Below are positions 7,843 through 14,437 of a stretch of 14,810 bases of DNA, piece after piece. The stretch is from positions 1 through 14,810 of the forward strand of contig JANXQE010000470.1 of NCBI GenBank assembly GCA_025356925.1, read 5' to 3'. The translations under genes and the position numbers were made by a program. Each line of letters begins with the position of its first letter. Position 1 is the first letter of the stretch. Below the pieces are notes generated by a model. That model saw only the letters and a program-made list of their open reading frames with translations. It was not told where the DNA came from and searched no databases. Source of the stretch: Limisphaerales bacterium (lineage in GTDB: Bacteria; Verrucomicrobiota; Verrucomicrobiia; Limisphaerales; UBA8199).

Positions 7843-7892
7843 AAGACCTCCCGGGGATTCTCCGGGAGTCTTCCCCGGGGGAACCCCGGGTC
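7843..7892. repeat. GC-rich hairpin cluster in the divergent intergenic region
   Basis: A 7-bp stem CTCCCGG/CCGGGAG with a 7-nt loop (7848-7868) extends by four pairs across a bulged C (7843-7872). On the minus strand it is followed by a short T run, so it looks like a terminator or attenuator in the leader of the RCC1-type gene; no minus-strand gene lies upstream for it to terminate. An adjacent palindrome TTCCCC-G-GGGGAA (7871-7883) and repeated CCCCGGG strings lie beside it. Confidence 0.45.
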
Positions 7893-8008
7893 AGAAGGGG
7901 GCGCGGCATTCATTCCCTCTGCCTCGTGAGAGTTGCCAGGGTCTGTCGGAACGGGAACGCAGGTAAAAGCCCTATAAAAGCGGCGTCGCCTGCCTTATCA
8001 TCAGCGGA

Positions 8009-8707
8009 ATGACAACCTTGATGATCGCAACCGGGAACGCGCACAAAGTGGGCGAGATCCGTGCCATTCTGGGGTCCGGGTTTGCGTGTTCGTCCCTGAA
8101 AGAGTCACCCAACGCTCCTGAGGTGGTGGAAGATGCTGGCACATTTGCCGGCAACGCCACCAAAAAGGCGGTCGAGATGGCAAAGTGGAGCTCCGGGAGT
8201 CAACCCGCGCTGCGAAAGGTGAGTGAACGGGAGGATACCATATTTATTCTCGCGGACGATTCCGGCCTGGAGGTGGACGCTTTGGGCGGCGCGCCGGGGG
8301 TACACTCGGCACGGTTTGCAGCACTGGACACCGGCCAAACAGCGAATTCATCAACGGCCAGTAACAATGCCAAGCTGTTGAGGCTCATGAAAGATGTCCC
8401 GAGGGAAAAGCGCACAGCCAGGTTCAGGTGCGTCCTGGCCCTTACGCCCGTCCTACGAACCAGGGCCACCGATCCGTCGTCGGTGTGTTTTGCGGATGAA
8501 TTCGAAATCCAGACCAGAATTTTTGAGGGTGTTTGCGAAGGAACGATCGGCTTTGAACCGCGCGGGCAGGGCGGATTTGGGTACGACCCGTTGTTCTTCC
8601 CGCAAGGGCACAATCAGACCTTTGCGGAACTCAGCGAAACGGTGAAAAATGAGCTGAGTCATCGCGCCAGTGCTCTCGCCAAACTACGGGCAGCTCTGGG
8701 CGGGTAA
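8009..8707 (+). CDS. rdgB: RdgB/HAM1 family non-canonical purine NTP pyrophosphatase (XTP/dITP diphosphatase)
   Basis: This 232-residue cytosolic enzyme should hydrolyse dITP, XTP and ITP to the monophosphate plus pyrophosphate, clearing deaminated purine nucleotides before they enter DNA. Conserved blocks are all present: ATGNAHKVGEI (7-17) for nucleotide and phosphate binding, VEDAGTFAGNA with the metal-binding Glu (about 41), ILADDSGLEVDALGGAPG with the catalytic Asp pair (83-84), SARF, ARFRCVLAL, PRGQGGFGYDPLF (184-196) and the C-terminal ELSHRASAL. It is about 35 residues longer than the usual ~197, because of insertions near residues 60-77 and 149-171. ATG at 8009 is the natural start, though its ribosome site (GCGGA directly before it) is poor; ATG at 8021 would cut into the first motif's strand. 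It stands alone on its strand, divergent from the RCC1-type gene. Confidence 0.95.
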   Translation: MTTLMIATGNAHKVGEIRAILGSGFACSSLKESPNAPEVVEDAGTFAGNATKKAVEMAKWSSGSQPALRKVSEREDTIFILADDSGLEVDALGGAPGVHSARFAALDTGQTANSSTASNNAKLLRLMKDVPREKRTARFRCVLALTPVLRTRATDPSSVCFADEFEIQTRIFEGVCEGTIGFEPRGQGGFGYDPLFFPQGHNQTFAELSETVKNELSHRASALAKLRAALGG

Positions 8708-8826
8708 CCTATGATGAACCCTAATTGACCTTGATGCGGGGCAGCCAGATCCAGCATTGTTTGCGCCCCGGGGGCAGGGCTCTCTCCGCAAGCATCGGAG
8801 GGCGGTCCGAAGACTGGGCTCCCAGG

Positions 8827-8854
8827 TTGCGGTTCGGCTCGGCTGTGTTAGGCT
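8827..8854 (+). promoter_or_regulatory. Candidate promoter for the cyclophilin gene
   Basis: TTGCGG (8827-8832) and TAGGCT (8849-8854) are separated by 16 bp and lie about 67 bp before the cyclophilin start. The match to a sigma-70-type promoter is only partial. The rest of the 213-bp gap (8708-8920) shows nothing else I can name. Confidence 0.28.
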
Positions 8855-8906
8855 GGCACCGTCTCCAACGTGGACGACTTCCGTGCAACGGGCGGAAGCC
8901 TCCAAC

Positions 8907-8912
8907 GAGGAG
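8907..8912 (+). promoter_or_regulatory. Ribosome binding site deciding the cyclophilin start
   Basis: GAGGAG sits 8 nt before the ATG at 8921. It supports that start over an in-frame GTG at 8870, which would put 17 polar residues before the signal peptide. Confidence 0.75.
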
Positions 8913-8920
8913 AAAATGAA

Positions 8921-10120
8921 ATGGACGGTATGAGAGCTAGAATGTGGCAATTGCTCGGGCTTGGTTGTGTCATGCTGGTGGCGGTGGAAGCGCCCGCGCA
9001 AACGAACGGCATTTTCGCGGACTTCGCCACGAGCATGGGGATTTTTACCTGTCAATTGGATTATACGAATTCGCCCAAAGCCGTCGCGAGTTTCGTGGGT
9101 CTGGCAACCGGGCAGCGAGCGTGGCTGGACCTCGTTACGGGAGCGGCGCGGACGAACGCGTTTTATGACGGCCTGACGTTTCATCGGGTCATCTCCGGCT
9201 TCATGATTCAAGGGGGGTCGCCGGACGGGCAGGGCGGAGACGGGCCGGGCTATGAGTTTGTGGACGAATCCAGTCCCGCGCTTAACTTTAATAACCCTTG
9301 GGTGTTGGCGCTGGCGAACTCAGGGCCGGATTCCAACGGGTCCCAGTTCTTTGTGACGGTGGAGCCTTATCCGTTCGGGAACAATAGCTATGTCATCTTC
9401 GGCCGGGTGGTTTCCGGCACCAATGTGGTGTCCGCCATCAACCAGGTTGCCACGGATGCAAATGACAAACCGCTCACCAACATGGTTCTTCAGCAGGTGT
9501 CGATTCGGCGCGTAGGCGCGGCCGCCCAGGCGTTCGACATCAATGCTCAGGGATTGGCGGCCGTGGCCAATCTCCCAATCAAAATCGGCCTGGGTGTCGG
9601 ACAGGTCTCTTTAACCTTCAGTAATCGGATATATTCGGATAATCGCTGGTACTCCACGACCAACCTGAGCTCGTGGACCGCCAACGGCCTGGGGATCGAG
9701 GTTAAGGTCCCGACTTCCAACACGGTGCAAGTTTTGAGCGATTCGGCAGAAAAATTCTTCCGGTTTGCCCAAGTGCAGTATACCACCCCTATTTTGCCGC
9801 CAAAGAACGTTTTGAGCAGCAAGCTTTCGTTCTCACTCAATTCTGGCGGACTCTTCACGGTGACGTTCGACGCGACGGGCGGCGGAACGTTTACCGCCCC
9901 ACTTGGACAAAGTGGCGTAGTTACCGACTACACCTGGAACCAGGACCCTTACCGCGGGCTGGTTATGATCGGGATGGCGGGAGGGTATCCGGTCCTCGAC
10001 TTGCGGTGTAGCTTCTCCACGGGAACCAACGGCACGATGTCGGGCACTGCTTATCCTTACTATCCGATCGGGTTCGGATCGTACGCGGTCGCAGGACCGT
10101 TTAGTTTGATTGGGCCGTGA
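8921..10120 (+). CDS. Exported cyclophilin-type peptidyl-prolyl isomerase with unrecognised C-terminal domain
   Basis: This 399-residue protein begins with a signal peptide (hydrophobic LLGLGCVMLVAV, cleavage likely after the APA at about residue 26). A cyclophilin domain follows at about 32-198. Its active-site block FHRVISGFMIQGG aligns with human cyclophilin A so that Arg89, Phe94, Met95 and Gln97 match Arg55, Phe60, Met61 and Gln63. NSGPDSNGSQFFV (133-145) and YVIFGRVV are also present. The cyclosporin-contact Trp region is replaced by EPYPFGNNSY. The domain should catalyse cis-trans isomerisation of prolyl bonds outside the cytoplasm. The remaining 200 residues are rich in Gly, Ser, Thr and aromatic residues with alternating strands, including a TFDATGGGTFTAPLG stretch; I do not recognise a family, but a beta-rich domain is likely. 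The gene has its own strong ribosome site and is followed 129 bp later by a propeller gene on the same strand. Confidence 0.9.
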   Translation: MDGMRARMWQLLGLGCVMLVAVEAPAQTNGIFADFATSMGIFTCQLDYTNSPKAVASFVGLATGQRAWLDLVTGAARTNAFYDGLTFHRVISGFMIQGGSPDGQGGDGPGYEFVDESSPALNFNNPWVLALANSGPDSNGSQFFVTVEPYPFGNNSYVIFGRVVSGTNVVSAINQVATDANDKPLTNMVLQQVSIRRVGAAAQAFDINAQGLAAVANLPIKIGLGVGQVSLTFSNRIYSDNRWYSTTNLSSWTANGLGIEVKVPTSNTVQVLSDSAEKFFRFAQVQYTTPILPPKNVLSSKLSFSLNSGGLFTVTFDATGGGTFTAPLGQSGVVTDYTWNQDPYRGLVMIGMAGGYPVLDLRCSFSTGTNGTMSGTAYPYYPIGFGSYAVAGPFSLIGP

Positions 10121-10249
10121 GAGGGGTCGAGTAGATTTTCAGTTTAAATGAGCGCCCGATCGTGCTAATCCTTAAATCCCTATAGCGCTGGGGTATGGCA
10201 AGAGGTAAAGTGCCCACGCACGAAGAGATTCAGCCAACCGAGAGTTCTG

Positions 10250-11305
10250 ATGAAAAAGACCAAAATCACCCACGCCATTTTACGATTTTCGCTCGCAGTC
10301 CTGAGCATGTCGTGTGCTTGGGCGCAGCCTTCCAAGCCTACGCCTGGCGAGACAGGGCCCTACCACGTCTCCCAGACCTTCCATGTCGGAGGTGAAGGCG
10401 CCTGGGACTACCTGACCGTCGATCCTGAGGATCAGCTCCTATTTGTTCCGCGCTCGACGCATACGATGGTTCTCGATGCCAAAACAGGCAAGACTGTAGC
10501 AGACATCCCTGGGCAGAAGCGCAACCACGGTGTGGCCATCGTCCCCAGCGCACGCCGTGGGTTCATCACGGATGGCGAGGATGCCTCCGTCACCGTCTTT
10601 GAGTTGAAAACGTACGCGGTGCTTGGCAAGGTCAAGACCGCTGAGGATTCCGACGGGGTAATTTACGATTCGGCCAGCGGCAAGGTCTTGGTTGTGTGCG
10701 GAGACGCCGGAGTAATGATTCCCATCTCGCCGGATTTGGATCTCGCAACGGGTAAAGCGGACGCGGCTGTCGAGCTTGGGGGCAAGCCGGAGTTCCTTGC
10801 CGCAGACGGGCAGGGGAAAGCGTACATCAACCTCGTAGACAAAGATCAAGTCGCGGTTGTCGACACCTCAACGATGAAGTGTGTCAACAAATGGCCCACG
10901 AGTCCTGGCGGCTCACCGGTTGGCATGTCGATGGACGTGGCGCGACGACGCCTGTTCATCGGATGTCGAAAGCCGCAACGGTTGGTCGTCCTGAGTGCGG
11001 ATGATGGCAAGGTCCTTGGCGATCTCCCAATTGGCGCTGGAGTCGACGCCACGAAATTTGATCGTGACGTGTTTGCCAGTTGTGGTGACGGCACTCTAAC
11101 CGTTGCCCGCCAGACCGCCCCGGGGGCATTACAGGTCGTCCAAACCGTCCACACTCCGAGGGGCGCGCGAACCATGGGGAGCGATCCAACGACTCATATG
11201 CTGTATCTGCCCACAGCCGAATTTGAACCTGGAGAAGGTCAATCTCGACCACGTCCAAGACCTGGTTCGTTCATGATCGTCGTCGTAAGCCCCTCCCGGA
11301 ATTAG
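10250..11305 (+). CDS. Exported YVTN/YncE-like beta-propeller protein
   Basis: This 351-residue protein has a Sec signal peptide (KKTK, then ILRFSLAVLSMSCAWA, cleavage likely after residue 25). It then has about seven repeats of 40-50 residues that look like YVTN/YncE propeller blades. Typical blade pieces are DYLTVDPEDQLLFVPRS, THTMVLDAKTGKTVADIPG, GKAYINLVDKDQVAVVDT and RRLFIGCRKPQRLVVLSADD. Such proteins fold as seven-bladed propellers in the periplasm or outside the cell. Ligands are generally unknown, and nothing here reveals one. ATG at 10250 starts the signal peptide directly and has GAGAG 6 nt upstream. The 129-bp gap from the cyclophilin gene holds no clear terminator or promoter, so cotranscription is possible but unproven. 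Confidence 0.85.
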   Translation: MKKTKITHAILRFSLAVLSMSCAWAQPSKPTPGETGPYHVSQTFHVGGEGAWDYLTVDPEDQLLFVPRSTHTMVLDAKTGKTVADIPGQKRNHGVAIVPSARRGFITDGEDASVTVFELKTYAVLGKVKTAEDSDGVIYDSASGKVLVVCGDAGVMIPISPDLDLATGKADAAVELGGKPEFLAADGQGKAYINLVDKDQVAVVDTSTMKCVNKWPTSPGGSPVGMSMDVARRRLFIGCRKPQRLVVLSADDGKVLGDLPIGAGVDATKFDRDVFASCGDGTLTVARQTAPGALQVVQTVHTPRGARTMGSDPTTHMLYLPTAEFEPGEGQSRPRPRPGSFMIVVVSPSRN

Positions 11306-11396
11306 CCGAGCTGTTTGGTCTTCGGTTGCGCATTGGCCGCGGAAGTTCATCGACCGCGATCCCAGAATGACACCGGTGATTACGGCTTCGACGCGG

Positions 11397-11737
11397 GAAA
11401 TTGGACGAAACCCACTTGAGCCGCCAGCCCATCCGCCTATTAAGAGTTTGGATTTCTGTTAGAGGAACGCGGGATACAACCGCGAGCGTGGCGTCGCGCT
11501 GGTCGACGTGCTGGCTTACGCTGTCGCCATGGTCGGCCCAGAAGGAAGCAAATCGGCCAAAGCTATTTTGCCGTCCGGTCCGTCAAAAATATATTCCCCT
11601 TCCATCTTCGGCCATGGAAGCTCGCGGCGCAATCGGCTCCGCAGGTCTCGCAAGCGGGTGAATTTCTTTTCCTTGGCCCGCATCGCCTTCCGGGCTTCCA
11701 ACCATTCGGCTGGAATTTCAAACCGCCGCTTTTCCAC
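11397..11737 (-). pseudogene. Decayed DUF899 (thioredoxin-like) gene
   Basis: Two pieces of a DUF899-family protein lie in different frames. The N-terminal piece (11737 to about 11549) reads EIPAEWLEARKAMRAKEKKF, then an LPWPKMEGEYIFDGPDGKI region and LADL, matching the usual start of DUF899. The second piece (about 11543 to 11401) reads FWADHGDSV, then QRDATLAVVSRVPLTEIQTL and RRMGWRLKWVSS, which matches the segment following the family's CPSCSFW motif. Between them about 24 codons that would carry the block around VYHFMFGP and the Cys pair are missing, and the junction TGCTTCCTTCTGG changes frame. After WVSS the expected C-terminal half is absent. The first frame hits a stop at 11516. DUF899 proteins are normally about 230-260 residues; about 110 remain. 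It lies 143 bp beyond the inositol monophosphatase stop, on the same strand. Confidence 0.8.
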
Positions 11738-11879
11738 CGCTTTCGCGCCGCGGCCCAAACGGAGCGGCCGGTGAGGATTAAGGACCTGTGAATCGCACCC
11801 GAGGAGCCAACGGTCGGCGGTGCAATTATTGGGCGGTTCGTCGCCGAGACGGCCGCAGGACCAAACCCTGTCGTTTGCG
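11738..11879. other. Non-coding stretch between DUF899 remnant and inositol monophosphatase gene
   Basis: Together with 11306-11396 on the other side of the pseudogene, this makes 574 bp with no intact gene. A minus-strand frame stays open through it into the DUF899 fragment but begins inside the neighbouring gene and its extra residues match nothing I know. I see no terminator, promoter or RNA gene. Confidence 0.5.
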
Positions 11880-12677
11880 CTACGAGGGAACTGCGAGGGT
11901 TTTTCGGAGCAGGCCATTGCTTGAGATCATTCGGTAGGTGTGATTGGCATCGACGGCTTTGCGCCAGAACTCGCCTCCGGCGCACTCGAGGATCAGGCCA
12001 CCCGCGGCGATGTCCCAGATGCGGATACCGCGTTCGATATAGGCATCGAACCGGCCGGTGGCCACATAGGTTAACGCCAGCGCGGCCGCGCCCATAATGC
12101 GCACCTTGCGAACGCGATGCACCAGTTTGACGAAGTAGGGCAGGGTGGCTTCGAGGCTTTGCTTAGTCTTGGCAAATCCAATGGAGACGATGGCCTCGTT
12201 TAACCGGCGCCGCCGGCTGACCTTGATCACCTTGCCATTGAGCCGGGCGGCGCCGCCGAGCACTGCCGTCCACATTTCGTCGCAGAACGGATCGTAAACC
12301 ACGCCGACGACCGTTTCGTACCCATCCTCATAGACTGAAGGACCAGGACCGGCGGCGCGGCGCTGCAGGGCGATCGAGACACAAGCATGCGGGATGGTGT
12401 AAGCAAAATTCACGGTGCCATCGATGGGATCCACCACCCACCGGTACTCGGCATTGGGATCGCCCGCGACACCTTCCTCTCCGAGCACAGCGACTTTCGG
12501 AAAGCTGGAGCGAAGGGACTTTTCGATCAGGTGCTGAGAGCGGACATCCAGCTCGAGCTTGATGTCATGCTGGGTGACGGAGTTGGCGCGTTTCTCGGCA
12601 TGCAGATGGACGCGCATGAGTTTACCGACCGTTTGGGCAGCCAGGACCGCGCTGCGTTGGGCGTTGTTGAGGTTCAT
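11880..12677 (-). CDS. Inositol monophosphatase family protein
   Basis: This 265-residue protein has the usual length and motifs of the Mg-dependent inositol-1-phosphatase (IMPase/SuhB) family. The metal and phosphate ligands are visible: GEEG with Glu67-Glu68, DPIDGT with Asp83, Asp86 and the following Gly-Thr (83-88), and WDIAAGGLILECAGG with Asp222. The intermediate LNGK strand and VRIMGAAALALTYVATGRFD (192-211) also match the family. The likely reaction is hydrolysis of a sugar or inositol monophosphate in the cytosol; the exact substrate (inositol-1-P, fructose-1,6-bisphosphate or another) cannot be told from sequence. The ATG at 12677 is the natural start but lacks a Shine-Dalgarno sequence; upstream is a hexanucleotide repeat. 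It lies 65 bp after the transglutaminase-like gene on the same strand and may be the last gene of a cluster beginning at or before valS. Confidence 0.92.
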   Translation of the reverse strand: MNLNNAQRSAVLAAQTVGKLMRVHLHAEKRANSVTQHDIKLELDVRSQHLIEKSLRSSFPKVAVLGEEGVAGDPNAEYRWVVDPIDGTVNFAYTIPHACVSIALQRRAAGPGPSVYEDGYETVVGVVYDPFCDEMWTAVLGGAARLNGKVIKVSRRRRLNEAIVSIGFAKTKQSLEATLPYFVKLVHRVRKVRIMGAAALALTYVATGRFDAYIERGIRIWDIAAGGLILECAGGEFWRKAVDANHTYRMISSNGLLRKTLAVPS

Positions 12678-12684
12678 TGAGGAC

Positions 12685-12715
12685 GATTAGGATTAAGATT
12701 AAGATTAAGATTAAG
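12685..12715. repeat. Hexanucleotide tandem repeat (GATTAA type), five units
   Basis: On the plus strand the sequence is GATTAG followed by four exact GATTAA units and a final G. It lies in the 65-bp gap between the transglutaminase-like stop (12743) and the inositol monophosphatase start, ending 8 bp before that ATG. It therefore sits where that gene's ribosome site would be. It is AT-rich in otherwise GC-rich DNA. Confidence 0.9.
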
Positions 12716-12742
12716 CGGAATGAGGGGACAGGCTGGGTTCGA

Positions 12743-14437
12743 CTATTCGACTGTGGCCGGCGGCAGGGGCACTTCCTTGGCGGTGAGGTCGTAGGAGAAC
12801 TGGTCGAAGTAGATATTGTGGGTACCCCATTCGAGTTCCCCGCGCTGGAAATCAACGTTGTCCGAGCGCATGGTTTGTTTGGGAGGCGTGAGGGTTTGGT
12901 TGTGGTCGCTGTTGGCGACCATCCGGTATTGGTCGAGGCCGCCGAAGTAGAAATCGCGAAGCTCACGCCGCTGCTCCGGTTTGAGGGTTGTGGCGTAGCG
13001 CGTGGCATAGATGCCCATATAGGGATCGACCGGAATCCAGCCGTAAGGAGCGAGATAGATCTCCGTCCAATCGTGATTGGATGTGGCACCAGGAAAAATG
13101 GTCCAACCCGACTGCCAGCGCGCCGGGATGCCATTGACCCGGCAGAGCGTAATGAAGAGCAGGGATTCCTGCCCACAATCACCGTAGCCCCGCGAGCGGC
13201 AATACTCGCTGATGTTGCGGATCGTCGAGTACTCGGTGGCAAAGCTGTATTTGATATTGTCGGCAATCCAGTCGTAGAACTTCCTGGCCTTTAGATAAGG
13301 ATTCGGTTCGTCAGCGACAATCTTCCGAGATAGTGCGCGGAGGTCGGGGGTAAATTGGACGTGGGGGCACTCCTGAGTAAATTCCCTAAACAGTGGGTCC
13401 TCGGCGCTGGTCGCACGAACGTCCTCAGGTGCCAGGTTAAACCAGACACCGCGGGTGGTATATTCGTATTGGACCTGGAACTCCGTGGGCTTATCCCGGT
13501 GCGCAGTTTGCTCCAGGTAAACCGCCCGGGCGAGGCTGAGTTCAACGTCCGTATGCTTCGGCGTTGAGCTGGATGAGACAAGATTAAAGTCGCTTTGGAA
13601 CGGGTAACGACGAGGCACCGGGAGCCAGGCACGGATCGTTTCGCCCTCGGGGGCGGCTTGGGCGTCGGCTGTCACGGTCATGTTCACGCGGAAACGTTTC
13701 GGCTGGACGTATGGTTGCTTCTGCGCCAGCGCTTCCTGTTTGATGGCTACGCAGGTTTCCCAATGCCGGCGTTCCAGCGCGGCGCTGTTCTTTGGCGGCA
13801 ACCGCCGGGCATAGAGCTCGGGGTAGCGAAAGAAAAGGTTGCTGACGCTGGCGACCATGAAGAAGCGGTGGCCATCGATGTCGCGGCTATCGAACCGGTT
13901 TTCCCGCACCCACTGCCGGTATTCCTGCAAGGTAAGATTCTTGACCGATTTGTTAAGCTCGGCGAACAGAGCTGACTCGGAGTACGGAAAATCCAGCCTG
14001 ATGCGTCGCAGCCGATCGATCTCAAACTCCAGCCGCCCGCGCGCTTGAGCCGGCAAGTCCTTTCGGTTCAAGGCAACCTGTAGTGCCAGGGAGGCTTCGA
14101 CAAAGCTTCCTTGGGATTCCAGCCGGCTTGCGCGATCGAAATCGGTTTCCTGTGCAAAACTGTTTGCACCCGAAGCAAGCCCAAGGCAAAGCAGTGTCGT
14201 CGCCGAGATCAGCCGGCGGATCCGCAGCAGACCATGCTTCGCCCCGGCGAAGCAGCCAGCTCCCCGAGACCAGGCGCGCGGAAAGCCCGTCCCAATGTCC
14301 TGTCCCCACCGATGTAACAGGCAAACCGCGCGACCGAACCTTTCAGAACCGAGGTCAGCTCGGACGCTGCTGCGGACCGGAATGTCCGGGCGCCGGTTCT
14401 GGCGGGGTCGGCTCGGCGCTGCAGTCGGGCTATTCAC
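12743..14437 (-). CDS. Exported transglutaminase-like cysteine protease-fold protein
   Basis: As drawn, 564 residues from a GTG that overlaps the valS stop by 8 nt. The C-terminal third is a transglutaminase-like (papain-fold) domain with a complete triad: Cys421 in GYGDCGQESLLF, His455 in SNHDWTEIYL and Asp471 in WIPVDPYMG. It is preceded by a region with RAWLPVPRRYPFQ, seen in many bacterial transglutaminase-like proteins. A helical segment lies at about 98-240. A signal-peptide-like stretch RRLISATTLLCLGLASGANS (74-93, then FAQ) is internal. This suggests true translation begins near residue 70, yet no in-frame ATG, GTG or TTG is there; the next in-frame ATG is residue 194. The first ~70 residues look like non-native coding. 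Candidate explanations are the GTG start, a CTG start, or a frameshift. Bacterial members act as peptidases or amidases on peptide substrates; the target here is unknown. Confidence 0.82.
   Translation of the reverse strand: MNSPTAAPSRPRQNRRPDIPVRSSVRADLGSERFGRAVCLLHRWGQDIGTGFPRAWSRGAGCFAGAKHGLLRIRRLISATTLLCLGLASGANSFAQETDFDRASRLESQGSFVEASLALQVALNRKDLPAQARGRLEFEIDRLRRIRLDFPYSESALFAELNKSVKNLTLQEYRQWVRENRFDSRDIDGHRFFMVASVSNLFFRYPELYARRLPPKNSAALERRHWETCVAIKQEALAQKQPYVQPKRFRVNMTVTADAQAAPEGETIRAWLPVPRRYPFQSDFNLVSSSSTPKHTDVELSLARAVYLEQTAHRDKPTEFQVQYEYTTRGVWFNLAPEDVRATSAEDPLFREFTQECPHVQFTPDLRALSRKIVADEPNPYLKARKFYDWIADNIKYSFATEYSTIRNISEYCRSRGYGDCGQESLLFITLCRVNGIPARWQSGWTIFPGATSNHDWTEIYLAPYGWIPVDPYMGIYATRYATTLKPEQRRELRDFYFGGLDQYRMVANSDHNQTLTPPKQTMRSDNVDFQRGELEWGTHNIYFDQFSYDLTAKEVPLPPATVE
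14235..14254. repeat. 9-bp inverted repeat near the internal signal peptide of the transglutaminase-like gene
   Basis: TGCTTCGCC and GGCGAAGCA are separated by 2 bp. On the minus strand the hairpin is followed directly by an ATG (14235-14233) in a different frame from the protein. That frame runs into TGA after nine codons, counting the stop. It lies only a few bases upstream of the probable signal peptide. Confidence 0.7.

Noticed and set aside
7960..7980. TATAAA-like box before the rdgB start as a promoter
   Set aside because: No matching -35 element at a normal distance; too weak to list.
10195..10395. Small plus-strand frame overlapping the start of the YVTN-type gene
   Set aside because: Overlaps the signal peptide of a convincing gene in another frame and shows no family features.
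11508..11774. Plus-strand 88-residue frame in the gap after the YVTN-type gene
   Set aside because: It is the antisense of the DUF899 remnant, whose minus-strand translation clearly matches the family.
12685..12715. Tandem hexamers as a possible CRISPR remnant or origin iterons
   Set aside because: No spacers, units too short, and no replication gene or DnaA boxes nearby.
12677..13294. 205-residue plus-strand frame reading through the hexamer repeat
   Set aside because: Antisense to the transglutaminase catalytic domain; its start region is only the translated repeat.
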